Source: Dryocosmus kuriphilus
Lineage: Eukaryota > Arthropoda > Insecta > Hymenoptera > Cynipidae
Reading direction: 5' to 3'
DNA length: 64,000 nt
Assembly (NCBI GenBank): GCA_038277395.1
Contig: CM076196.1
Span: 131,003,410 to 131,067,409, forward strand
A program made the position numbers and the translations under genes. Positions 11,101 through 22,830 of the stretch are shown here, piece by piece (position 1 is the first letter of the stretch; every line of letters begins with the position of its first letter). Under the pieces are notes generated by a model that saw nothing but the letters and a program-made list of their open reading frames with translations, was not told the origin of the DNA and did not search any database.

Positions 11101-13030
11101 AATATGAAGTTACGGTATGCCAGGGATATTTTTTGTCAAAGTTGAAATCTCGTTTCGATGCGTATCTGTGTAATCTGAATTGAGTTATGATCTCAAATAT
11201 CCGAACTGGGATTATGCATTTATAAGTGCTATAAAAAACGGATTTTCAGGCTGGTAAAATAGCTGTGACGAAATTATGCGAAACAGCAAAATCGAGTTTT
11301 CGCATATTTGCATTGTGAAGAGCTTCTCAATCGAAAATGTAATCAATGTCAACCATTCAATAAAATCACATCATTCGCATTGCTTACGTGCTGAAAAGTA
11401 TACATATATTATTTAATATTCACTAAATTCCCAACCCATAAATGATTTATTTTTGGCTTTTTAACTTGAATACAATTTTTTTGTATCAGGTAAAATTATA
11501 GTCATATAGCTAAAATTCAATTAAATAATAATTAACTCTTATATGAACGAATATTTTGTGCTAAGGGCTGGTAAAATTATTATTATTAGAGCATTGTGAT
11601 TATCAGAAGAAGCGTAATAAAATTTTCTGCCCTTCCGACACAATGATAATGTATGTAGTTGAAAAATCCGTATTTAAAGAACCTTGTGAATTTTCAAAAT
11701 GACAGGTAAAACTTTTGTGGTTAATGCATTTTAGTTTGTGATGTTAGTGTCATTCTAACAGGTTCTATAAAGTTCTCGTTGACGTTACCTGCATTCACTG
11801 ATCCCTTGGGACAAAGGAAGAATAGTTGAAAAAGTCTCTTTTACCGGACACAGAATCGCAAGGTGTGAAGGGAGCCGGTGATTCGATAAACTTTTTTCCA
11901 TGTTTCACTTTCGATACGCGCAAATCGGTATTCTTTCAGCAATTGTATTCAAAAAACTCGAAGAGGTCTTTTAGCATCTTGAACGTGTCCTACAACAATG
12001 TCGAACAAGTTACTAATCCAATTGTAAGTACGTCTTGCACTTTGAGTATAAAAATGAACGATTTGAGTTTTTCAAAAACACTTTCTCCTGAATTTTTATT
12101 TAATCATGTAAAGTTTAAGTTCAATGGAAAGTTTGCGTGGGAAGATGAAATATCCTTTTTTATCTATGTCCTCAATCCGCTTTATACAGTAAAATTGATA
12201 AAAATTATACTTGAAAGTGGAAGCATAGAAACTATTTGTGTGAAGCAGTATACGAATTCCGCTATTCGAATCGATAGTACAATCGAAGACGCCCAAACGA
12301 CCCAAATTCTACTACTTACTGGTCGGTCGGCCTCGTTATCTTCTTTCTGCCTGACCCGCATAAAGCCGAGGGAAATTGCGAATAACTTCATGCCAAGCCC
12401 GTACAGTATAGCCGAGGTCGAAGAGACGTTTGCACTCGCGTCACTGCATCATGCCACTTCACCTGCCAATTTATCCTCCTATCTTTCTTCGCCTCTCCTT
12501 CCGGCTTTAACAGCATCCTTTCGAAATTCTCAGTCTTGGAATTAACTTTACTTGAAAGCTCAAATCGAAAATCATTCAATGCACGACACGTCGAGAAAAT
12601 TGCAATTTTTGTTTTTATTTCCTCTTTTTGTACTCCTAAAGTTTTCATGTTTCTTTACATGAGATTAAAACGTAAAAAGTTTTTTGAGTTTTATTCGCAA
12701 GGTAAAACTTATATGTAATCACCATGTAGTATGAAAATTTTAATCAAACTATGTTGCAATTTTACATTTTAATAATGCTATAAAATTGACAATTGCCGTT
12801 AATTTTGGTGACATCCTTGCTGATAGCAAAGAAAGGGCAATCTTCGTGATTTCAAATATAAATGCATCTCGACTCGGTTCTCGGACCAGTTAATCCCGAT
12901 TTTCTCATTCCGAGAAATCCTTTCGTCATAAATTAGGGACGAGATCAAAACCCGTGCGATGGTCTCGCTAGCTTCAAATTATCACAATTTTTTCCCGAGA
13001 GACCTTCCAGTGATTAAGCATTTTGAGCGC
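8160..13030. other. AT-rich DNA with no recognisable gene
   Basis: Only chance open frames are seen. Small structures include a CATC-type tetranucleotide stretch near 8945-8995, short inverted GGTAA/TTACC motifs around 9900-10000, and a degenerate repeat of CAACAAAAGTTTTGTTG hairpins near 10540-10650. The 239-codon frame at 11826-12545 shows no known domain, has AT-rich codon use and is open on both strands for long stretches, so I do not call it a gene. Confidence 0.5.
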
Positions 13031-13519
13031 TGCATTATTGATTATATACCGTTTTTTTTAATTAGTCATATAGTCTCATTAAAATTTCCAATTGGGACAG
13101 TTGTGAATTAAGTTTTTCAATTTTTTATTGAAGCATTAAGAACTGTCTGATTTGAAATTTTAATTGTTCAAACTCGTACAATTTTTAATTTATTAAGCTC
13201 TAATAATTAGATAATTAAATTGAAAACGTAGGGAATTGAATAATTTATGTTTAAAACTGATAAATAAGACAATTTTGATCGCTCAATCTTGTACAGTTTT
13301 AAATTGAAAGTCTTAATAGTTGAAAAATTTTCAGTGCTTCTTTTTCAATCGGTCAAGTTTTGGTTGGCTGGTTTGAAAATGTTCAATTTGAACGATTTTT
13401 CCATTTGAAGACGTCGAAATCAAACTTGTTCAATTTTCATAGCAATTTATGCAATTTTTAATGTTTAATTTTCCATTTTAAACGCTTCAAATTTATAATT
13501 GTTCCGCATTATATTTTGA

Positions 13520-13613
13520 AGATGTAATTTTGAAAATTTACGTAACCGGGAACAATTTTTGGAGACTGGGAAATAGACCGGGAAAATCTTCTTAATCTGG
13601 AGTGTCCACTCTG
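13520..13613. mobile_element. Right terminus of a hAT-type non-autonomous element
   Basis: The segment ends with AGTGTCCACTCTG (inverted: CAGAGTGGACACT) preceded by ACCGGGAAC and GACCGGGAAAA blocks. This is the layout of the other hAT ends in the window. The preceding ~500 bp is a simple TTCAATTTT/AATTGAAA-rich filler common in such MITEs. The left end is not recognised. Confidence 0.5.
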
Positions 13614-14807
13614 TCTAAATTTTTTGCTTACGTACAAGCGGCATTTCCAGTGCAATTTTCCGTTCTTTGCGTGTGGTCAACTCTAGCCGGAAGCGGTACG
13701 TTTTACTGTTTGGGCTAGAATTTATGATACCCAGAGGGAAACCCTTGACGATGAGCGACGCATTAAAGAACAGTAAATCTTAATAGCGTAGAATGTGAGA
13801 CAAGACGTGAACCTTGACGTCTCGAAATCCATTAGCCTCGAGTCAATTACTTAAGTGCGGAAGCATCGTGACAGCCCATGCGAATTGCGAAATGACTCTG
13901 CTTGCTAATTAAAGGAATGTGATGGAACGGGAATTCAAGAGTAGAACTTGGAATGAGATGTCTGCTTTTACACCTGACTGGACAGTGTCGCTTCAGCAAT
14001 CGGCTACATCATTTCTAACCGAATACTGCGCAAATGCTTTAACGTTATTCTTACTCGTGACAGTGAAATATAAGACTTAGGGAAAATTATTAGACATGAA
14101 AGATGGTTCAGATATTATTTAATATTTCACTTGACGTCAAAAGCTATTAACTTCAGGATTTATATTTCTTTTTATCCAACTTTCAATTATTTGACTTTAT
14201 TGAACTTTGGCTTACTAAAACATGCTTCGGTAGCAAAATTTACTGTTATGAGCACTGTTATGTTCTTTGAAGTATAAGTGGTGAACGTAATTAAATTAAT
14301 AATTCCAGGTAGGATATAATCAAAGGACTGAGATCCTTTGAGCTATACTTGCAGCAAGTACTTTTGGCTTATCTGCGTACGACATCCTCTGAGAACTAAG
14401 CGTATTAAACATAAATTCAAGAGTCAATTTATCCAATCTCAATTAGCTAAGTTCTTGCTTAGAAGATACAATTTTTATTCTATTTATACTTACCATAACT
14501 ATATTGTTAGGAACCACGAAGAATCCTGTGCTTCTTTTGTTCATTTTTCGTCATGTCTGGAGATGTCTTTGCATATCAACATGGAGTTGATCGGTAATGG
14601 TTCGCCGGCGATTTTGCACAAAGGCTATGCGTCGAGATTCTCGCCCACAGGGGTGGAACGAGGCACGGAAGAGAGAAGATTAGGAGAGCCGTCGAACCGC
14701 AATTATCTAATACCTAGGAGTGCCAGGATGGAATGTCGTGGTGGACTGTCATTTCATGGGAACACGACGAGGACACGCGGCCAAGATGGGTACCACCTCG
14801 TAGTCGC

Positions 14808-14815
14808 TATATAAG
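14808..14815 (+). promoter_or_regulatory. TATA-box-like site in a GC-richer block
   Basis: TATATAAG is followed by a GC-rich stretch, inside a ~240-bp block (14590-14830) that is clearly less AT-rich than its flanks. This is the usual core-promoter spacing for a start near 14840. No downstream gene is recognised within several kb. It could serve an upstream exon of the + strand rhomboid gene, but that is inference only. Confidence 0.25.
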
Positions 14816-16095
14816 AGGCGGTCCCTGGCTACGTTGCATAAGGATATTTAAGTTCTTTGAGTTGGAACATTATGGAGAAATGGAAATACGAAATACGCAA
14901 ACACTCGAGGCTAGGATTCTCCAATAACAATATCATAACTTCGATAAACACGTGCCAACATGCGAATACTAATTGGTATCTGTGTTCCACACGCTGCTGC
15001 TTATTCGTGCACATCGCGAGACTAACATAAACTAGAATTCGCCTCATCATTCACGTTTGAACCTTATGCATAAAGCGCTGTCATCCGCGTTTACACTCAA
15101 AAACTAAATGTAAATGTTTCCAACTGCTTAAAAGAAAGACAAGGACACCTAACTATTGTCAACAAGTGAGAACAGTTCGTTTCTTTTCCCTGGGTCCTTG
15201 CACAAGAGAAAAAAAGTATAATCTTTACTTCAATTACTTTGGCAAAAATTATTTTCACTTGATAAATTTTTTTAATGCGAAAAATCCAATTTTACCCACT
15301 TGAAGAAAACTGTCAACAAAAATTTTACCATATGAAGGTAATTTTTGTTGCAGGTAGAGAGTACTCTGACATTAGGGGAAAGATTACAAAAGGTCTTTTC
15401 TTTGTAACTTCAACGAGTTTGGCCCCAGCACACTGTTCTGAAAATCCTTATCCAAAAATCCAACTAGAATGAACAATAATGTGTCTTGATTTAACATATA
15501 ATTTCGAAATTAATTTCTTCTTCTAAATGCTTGTGAAAGAACAAAAAGTTATGTCTCCAAATTCAAAATCAATCACATTATTCATTTGGTTCCAATATAT
15601 GATTAATAAACAGACAATTACTCTGTCATTTGAAGAGTGACTTATAACTTGAGTCGAGACATAAGTAGGAATCATCAAGTCTTGTATATCGTTTTTAGAC
15701 ACGCATGCCAAAAGTCTCAATGCTTTCTTCTCTTGTGGGCCACCTCACTTGGTTATTACTTTCTCTCACGTAAGACGGAAACGAAACGCCCCGTTCCCTC
15801 ACAAATAACCGTAATCGGATGGCTTGCCAATTTCCATCCACTGACTGTTTCCTCCCTTTTTCATTCTTTTTGTGCCTCTAAAACCCGTCGTTATCGATGA
15901 AGCTCTGAATTCAGATTGTTCCAAATCATCCCAATTAGCAGTTCCCCTTTTCGTGCGGCTCGGCCGTTTACAAATAAAGAAATGAAGATGTATGACACAC
16001 TGCGGACTGAGAAACGAGGTCCAATGATCATAGACCGAATTCTTCAGAGACGCAAGCGCGTAGAGAAAGACATAATGTGTCAGAAATACATTTCT

Positions 16096-16160
16096 CAGGG
16101 TGGCTACTAGACCGGGGAAACGGGAAACGACCGGGAAAAAATCAGGAAATGACAGTGAAC
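16096..16160. mobile_element. Left terminus of a hAT-type element
   Basis: CAGGGTGGCTACTAGACC is followed by CGGGGAAACGGG and CCGGGAAAAAA, the same head structure as the hAT at 46769 (CAGGGTGGCCACAG with CCGGGAAAA blocks). The matching right end was not found downstream. Confidence 0.5.
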
Positions 16161-18075
16161 TTTTTTTGTTCAGGAATTTTCTTAATTCCTAATGTTAACT
16201 GTTGAAAGTTTCTATTGGAACTTTACAATAAGTGTATTGGAAGTTTATTTCCAAAGCGTAAGGTATAACTTTACAATACATGATATTCTAGTTTTCGAAA
16301 ACTTGTATTGGAATACTGCCATGAACGTGCGGAAAAAAGTTGTCTTTAAAAAATTGAAATTCTCAAGCATCGAGAATCGAACCCTACTCTAAACTCTATT
16401 TATAAACACAGACAGTATCATCGAGATTCACTGAAACGAGGACACGATGTATATGGACTGAAAGGGATATGATCTGTAATGCAGTGCACTTTTTGTAATG
16501 GTATACAGAATTCACTTTTTCTTCACTTTACATTGCAACATTCGTGACAATAAAAAACGCATTATCGTGAGAACTGGAAAGGACATTAGTATCTTCCAAC
16601 ATCACAGTGGAATTGAGACTAAGGGGGGTTGTCAGGAACCACCTGACGTGGGAACCTGACTGATTTGCAGTACCGCCTGAATTATGACGAGTGGTGCCAA
16701 CGCGTCGTGACTATCGTTGTGTGATCAGTCCTGTTCCTCACTCTCGTATCCTCCCACCTTGTGTTTATCCCTTTCTCCATTTCTCTCTGTAACCCTATTC
16801 TGCTACTGTAACTGACATTCTTGTATTGTACATTGTTATTGTACACCGAACCCATTAGCGCATGACCTACAAACCTTCCGGGTCCTTCGACATATCACCC
16901 TATCTGTGTGCTATAGGATAATTAAGACACTTAATTACTGTTTAATTACAAATTTTATTTCGAAGTAAAATCTCAATTGTACTTTTACCTATTTTTTCAT
17001 TTGTACTTTCAAATTTTATTTTTCGAACAAAAGTCAGGAATATCATTCAAGTAGAATGATTTTAATTTGAGAATGTTAATTTGTAAAAGACACGATATCT
17101 GCATATATTATTCTATGTGGTTAATTAATGCCTATTTGATCAGTTATAGTGTCACGTGAGGAACGCATTCGAATTCTTGAATATAGTTAGTGTACATTAT
17201 GGATTACTCGCACCCATATAGAGGTATCAAATGACCACAAATTTAAATCAATAATTGTTGATATCGTGAAACAGAGTTCCAAATTCTAGACACAATTGCA
17301 GCCTTGATATTCTAACTTATTAAATATAAAATCACAAATTAAATTACATTGAAACAGACTAGTCAACACAATTTAGCGTCAAGTTCTTTAACCTGCAAAT
17401 ATTTTATATGAATAGTATTCGGATTGATTTGAATAGAATTTCAACAGTTTGACGTTCAGAATTTTGCACCGTATAAAATGCACCGGTACATATGCGGAAC
17501 TATAACTCTACATTATGCATAATGTTAAAGTAATCCCTTAAAAATTATAAGTAAAAATATTTAGCCCAAACTTGCTGTCTTTGAAGTTGTACAATTTTAA
17601 ATGTTTTTCATTTAAAGATGGTCTAATTTTGAAAAGTTTGAATTTGTAAAATATATTGGACATTAAAGTTTGAAATTATTTGTTTAATTTGGAAATTTTT
17701 TTTCTAATACTTCAGATTGTAAATGGTTTATTCGAGGGCTTAGTTTTGAGAATTTAAGTTTAAAACTTAAATAACCCTAAAACTCTAAAATAGGTGAATA
17801 AAGCGATGCATGAAGGTAAATTGAAAAAAAAAGATACGCAAATCTAGAAAAATAAGAGAAAGGTGAAATGAAGAAGTATAGTTATATTTCTCTTCCCTTT
17901 TTCCTTTCAGTTAATATTATGTCATTTAGTTGGATTAGTTTATCTCGTATAAAATGACAGTAAGGAAAAGTGACAAGGAGTTGAGCTAGAAAAATTGAAA
18001 AAATAAAATAAAAACAAAGAAAACTGTCGCATAAGGTATAGTAGAGTAGACAAGAACTCGGTAGCGTTTATTCCA

Positions 18076-18129
18076 CCTTATTGCATACTCTACATCTACA
18101 TACCTTATTGCATACTCTACATCTACATG
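18076..18129. repeat. 27-bp tandem duplication
   Basis: Two adjacent units of 27 bp (18076-18102 and 18103-18129), differing only at the last base, start with CCTTATTGCATACTC. Confidence 0.85.
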
Positions 18130-18857
18130 TGTGACTGCGGAAACCTACGGAGCGGAGCCGCGGAAAACGCCGAACTCTCATTGCGGTTTTGCAGCGGGAT
18201 TTCGCTCTCCCCTTCACACCCTATCATTTTCCGCACTCTATCTTTCTTTCTCTATCTCTTGTCCTGACCCTTCTTCCGTGTCCCTCCATTTCAGCGCACA
18301 CCATAAATATAAAGAGTCCGGACGCGGGTCGACGCGATGCTACGCCGCACCAGGAGCATAACTGACATCCGGAAGTGGGAGAGATTATCAGGGGCAGTCG
18401 ACAATAGTTTGGAAAGCAGTCACGGTTTCACATGGATGAAATAATTGCCGCTCCAGGAGGTGTAAGCTTGCAATGCCCATATTTCTGTCGTTGATCACCA
18501 GGTGGTACTGGCATCTTAATACAGTAGACAATGGGACACACTATGGGGGCCGGGCGGATTGTTCTACTTAATGGTTTTTTAGAATTTTAGATTCCACCTG
18601 CCAAGCAAATATAAGTAGATTTTTCATTGAAGTTTCAGGCAAATAAACTTTCAACGAAAGATGCGAAAGCGTTGTGCGTGATTTATATACCTACAAAAAC
18701 GGGAAATATATCTGCTTGATTTGAAATTTGAATCTCGTCGGTTATCGGAATATTCCGAAACGTTTCATTATTCTTCTCTTCAATCATCTCTGCGTACTGT
18801 GCCACGATACTCATCCTTCTTACATAAATGAAAATTTTTATTCTCTTTATTCTTGTT

Positions 18858-20066
18858 ACATTCTCATCAGAGAAGGTATTAGATTTATGCAAAATTTGAC
18901 TTTCGCGGATTTCATGAAAACTCCACGTTTTAAGACCTCCTGAATCCGAAAAGATGGTTTTTACGACCGTGTCTGTCTGTCTGTTGGCGTTGTCGTCGTT
19001 GTTGTCGTCGTTGTCGTTGTCGTCGTTGTCGTCTGTTCCCACGATAACTTTCGAAGGACTAATCGGATTGGATTGCGCTTTGGCACACTACTTTAAGGTC
19101 CAAACAGAAAGGACGAGTTCGTTAACCAGCGGTTTTTGACCAACGGTTATGGTTTTATCCATCATAAACGGTTTACACAAAATCAAGAAATTCATTTTCC
19201 GACTAAACTATGAGAGATACAAAAAAACGTAAGAAAGTAAAATTGTTTATCTCAAAAAAATCTACAAATTTTGTCTTAACCGTTTTTTCGATAAAATGAA
19301 CGGTTTTTGTTTTAATCAAGAAAACGCTCTTAAAATTAAAAAACTGTGGTTTCCCGCCAAAATATTCAAGATACAAAAAAATGGTAAAGAATACAGTTGT
19401 TCAATTTAAAAAGATCTACAAATTTTGTTTCAACCATTTTTTGATAAAATGCACGGTTTTTGTTTTAATCGATAAAACGTTATTAAAAATTAAAAATTTC
19501 AAATTTCCCGCCAAACTATGAAGGATACGGAAAAATAATAAAAAACAAAGTTGTTCACCTCAAAAAGATCTACAAATTTGCTCTCTACCATTTTTTTGAG
19601 CAGACGCGTATTTTTTGAGTTATTCGTGAACTATGTTATGAAATATAAAGAAAACCACTTTTCAGCAAAACTATGCAAGATATGAGAAAATATTAAAAGG
19701 CAGAATTGTTCACCTTGGAAAGAGCTACAAAATTTATTTATAAGACTCATCGTTTTACTTTTAAGAATCGAAATCCTCTATTGTGAAAATTTGGAAAATC
19801 ACTAAAAAACTTTACCAATCTACAATGCGTTTTAAAAAATGTAATTATCGAGCGCGAAGCGCGAGTGTCATGATGAGAATGTATTCCTTAAGGGCGATAG
19901 AGCCTTAAGTAAAATAATTTCTTTTGGAATTTTTAATTTAAAGGGTTTATACCATCCAGAAACACCGAGCGCGTAGCGCGAGGTGAATCTATCGAGCGCG
20001 AAGAGCGAGTGACAACAGACGCGCGTGATGAGAATGTGCCCGCGAAGCGGGCAGATTTTTTTTTTT
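18858..20066. repeat. Direct repeat copy 1: trinucleotide block, ~150-bp tandem units, GC-rich hairpins
   Basis: Starts ACATTCTCATCAG and ends at a GC-rich hairpin followed by a T run. It matches 21066-22174 in the same order. It contains a GTC/GTT trinucleotide block (about 18985-19031), a segment GTTCGTTAACCAGCGG, and three degenerate tandem units marked by TCTACAAATTT (19261, 19424, 19570) and CCCGCCAAA. It closes with a cluster of short perfect hairpins: CGCGAAGCGCG, CTTAAGG...CCTTAAG, GCGCGTAGCGCG, CCCGCGAAGCGGG. The other copy has one tandem unit fewer. No coding content. Confidence 0.8.
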
Positions 20067-20880
20067 ATGATTCTGAACTATCAGTGTGCGAAGCTTAAGA
20101 AAAAGTTTTAAAACGAAATAAATATTTTTGAAGCTCTTAGTGCAGTGCATTTAGTCTCTTACTAGTTACGAGTCTGCAAGTGTCGCATTCCCACAACTAA
20201 GAGAAAGAGAACCAGCTCTCATTTTATCCGTGTCTCTCGCTTCTCCCTCCCTTTCGACTTTGCCCAACTCGTACTTCCCTCGTACTTCACCCTGAAAAAC
20301 GTCGACCCTTGGGATTCATACACAGTACCCAGACAGGTTCACACTTAGAGTTAACTAACTACACATGGAACTTTACTGTAAAATTAGCTCACTCAATTTT
20401 TAAGAATTTAAAATTTTTAAGAATTTTTTATATATAGCTGACAAAATTTGCTTTAGATGATTTATTCTTTTGAAGTGTCTACGTCTTTTTATTCACATTT
20501 TTTTCTTTGAAAACATGTATCTTGTCTTGCTCTTTTATTTGTAGCATAAACGAGATAGATGATCTTATTAAACTGATTTTCATGTATACAGTTTGAAACA
20601 CTTTTCCACTGAAATTGTTAGGCGCAGAGTCAATATTCCACGACTTCAATATCAGAATTGTAATAGGCGTCTTTAATGAGGTCTGAAGGAGGCGCTCAGT
20701 TTAATATTGCAAGCATCATTATCGATTTAAATGGCATGCCTATTAGAGCGTAATCAAAGGATCTAATTATTTATGAACTTGGCGATAATTACACCAACGT
20801 GAAACAGGTCAGGTGCTGGCAACGAAATAGAGAAACTGACAATAAAGGCTAATATACATCGCAGTAATATCAATTTAGAT
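20067..20880. other. Unassigned spacer
   Basis: 20100-20340 is moderately GC-rich and looks unique; the rest is AT-rich. No gene, repeat or RNA recognised. Confidence 0.4.
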
Positions 20881-21065
20881 GGACAATAGGGCGTATCGAA
20901 AAAACCAATTTTGGTCTTTTCTTTTCCACGGGGTGCGGGGGGGGGGGGGGGGGGGGCTGAAGTTTCTAATGGGTGCCAAAATGAGTTACTGAAAGATTGA
21001 TTAAAAAAATTCTCTCAGTTCGCACAACGCGATCAAAGGTCAAACTCATAAAAAATTACATTTTT

Positions 21066-22174
21066 ACATTCTCATCAGAGAAGGTATTAGATTTATGTAA
21101 AATTTGACTTTCGCGGATTTTATGAAATCTCCACGTTTTGAGACCTCCTGAATCCAAAAAAACGGTTTCTACGACGGTGCCTGTCTGTCTGTTGTCGTCC
21201 TCGTTGTCGTCGTCGTCGTCGTCGTTGGCGTTGTTGTCGTTGTCGTTGGAGTCTGTTCCCACGATAACTTTCGAAGGACTAATCGGATTGGATTGCGCTT
21301 TGGTACACTCCTTGAAGGGGTAAAAAGAAAGGACGAGTTCGTTAACCAGCGGTTTTTTACAAACGGTTATGGTTTCGTCCATCAAAAACGGTTTTCACAA
21401 AATCAAAAATCCATTTTCCGGCTAAAGTATAAGAGATAAAAAAAAATTGTTCATCTCAAAAAAATCTACAAATTTTGTCCTAACCGTTTTTTGATCAAAT
21501 GAACGGTTTTTGTTTTAATCAAGAAAACGCTATGAAAATTAAATACCTCTGGTTTCCCGCCAAAATATTCAAGATGCAAAAAAATGGTAAAGAACAAAGT
21601 TATTCAATTTAAAAATATCTACAAATTTTATTTTAACCATTTTTAGATAAAATGCACGGTTTTTGTTTTAATCGATAAAACGTTATTAAAAATTAAAAAT
21701 TTCAAATTTCCCGCCAAACTATGCAAGATATGAGAAAATATTAACAAGCAGAATTGTTCACCTTGGAAAGAGCTACCAAATTTATTTATAAGACTCATCG
21801 TTTTACTTTTAAGAATTGAAATCCTGTATTGTGAAAATTTGGAAAATCACAAAAAAACAATACCAATCTGCAATGTGTTTTAAAAAAATGTAATTATCGA
21901 GCGCGAAGCGCGAGTGTCATGATGAGAATGTATTCCTTAAGGGCGATAGAGCCTTAAGAAAAATAATTTCTTTTGTAATTTTTAATTTAAAGGTTTATAC
22001 GATCCATAAACACCGAGCGCGTAGCGCGAGGTGAATAGCCTATCGATTGCGAAGCGCGAGTGCCGTAAATAACGTATCGAGCGCGAGTGCCAACAGACGC
22101 GCGCCCTGGGCGCGCTCATACTTCGCGCGAAGCGCGCGATGCGAATGTGCCCGCGAGACGGGCAGATTTTTTTC
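21066..22174. repeat. Direct repeat copy 2 (inside the 20889-24639 element)
   Basis: Same order of parts as 18858-20066: ACATTCTCATCAG start, GTC/GTT trinucleotide block (about 21190-21256), GTTCGTTAACCAGCGG, two TCTACAAATTTT units instead of three, and the GC-rich hairpin cluster from about 21897 to 22165. This cluster is larger than in copy 1, with additional GCGCGAAGCGCG-type hairpins around 22075-22140. Differences are scattered and include small indels, so the copies are not recent duplicates. Confidence 0.8.
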
Positions 22175-22314
22175 GTGATTTTCAAACCAAAAGTTTTTTT
22201 CCGACCCCATAAATAATAAAATTTGTATACTTTATTGATAGAAGAATCTATGTATATAGTATAGAAAATGGTAAAAGTCACGAAAAATTGCATCTTTTTC
22301 GTTATTTTCAGGCC

Positions 22315-22818
22315 AATAACCTTTGTTTTCGAATCCAGGTGGAACTCAAAAGTTATATATTATGGTGGTATAGGTGCCTATGTAATATAGACTGCATCAA
22401 AAATTATCTTATTTTCGCACACTCAAGTTAAAATACCAAAAATGGTAAAAATCACGAAAAATATCACTTTCCTCGTTATTTTCTAGACAATAGAAATTTT
22501 TTCGAATCCATGTGAACCGTAAAAGTTGTATACTATGATAATATAAATATCTGAGCAAGCTAGACTTCATAAAAAATTATTTTATGTCCGCACATTAGCT
22601 TGAGTGTGTAAACATAAAATAATTTTGTTATAAGGTCTGACCTACATAGGTAATTATATTATCATATAGTATACAACCTTTACGGTTCACCTGGATTCGA
22701 AAAAAAATATATTGGTTTGAAAATAATGAGGAAAATCACAATTTTCATGATTTTTACCATTTTCGGTTTTTCAACTTTAGTGTGCGAGCATACGATAATT
22801 TTTGATGAGGCATTGTTG
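22315..22818. repeat. Inverted repeat pairs inside the element
   Basis: 22498-22545 (TTCGAATCCATGTGAACCG then TTGTATACTATGATAAT) is inverted at 22653-22700 (ATTATCATATAGTATACAA then GGTTCACC). A related third copy (TTCGAATCCAGGTGGAAC) starts near 22335. The arms face each other around ~22610, giving a stem of roughly 50 bp with longer partial pairing outside. Confidence 0.65.
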
Positions 22819-22830
22819 ACATAGGCACTT

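Larger units (their letters stand above)
13614..18857. other. No recognisable coding gene apart from the short sites listed
   Basis: 13690-13900, 14580-14830 and 18130-18420 have higher GC than their surroundings and look like unique host sequence (regulatory DNA or untranslated exon are possible). 15050-16090 and 16400-17900 are AT-rich with chance frames. A TTCAAA-rich filler like that of hAT MITEs appears near 17560-17780. Confidence 0.4.

Noticed and set aside
11826..12545. 239-codon open frame on the + strand
   Set aside because: No domain, AT-rich codon use, and long open frames on the opposite strand in the same place; more likely chance than a gene.
14338..14814. 158-codon open frame ending near the TATA-like site
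   Set aside because: No domain; the GC-richer part could be regulatory DNA or an untranslated exon, but coding is unsupported.
16627..16900. Possible solo LTR (TGTCAGGAACC start, TATTGTACACCG near the end)
   Set aside because: No 5-bp duplication, no second copy and no clear terminus; not enough to call.
18683..21385. Asp/Asn-rich open frames on the minus strand (about 18683-19042 and 21056-21385)
   Set aside because: They are readings of the GTC/GTT trinucleotide blocks in the direct repeats, without a conserved frame between the two copies.
21982..22293. 103-codon frame with Arg/Ala-rich centre on the minus strand
   Set aside because: It is a translation of the GC-rich hairpin cluster.
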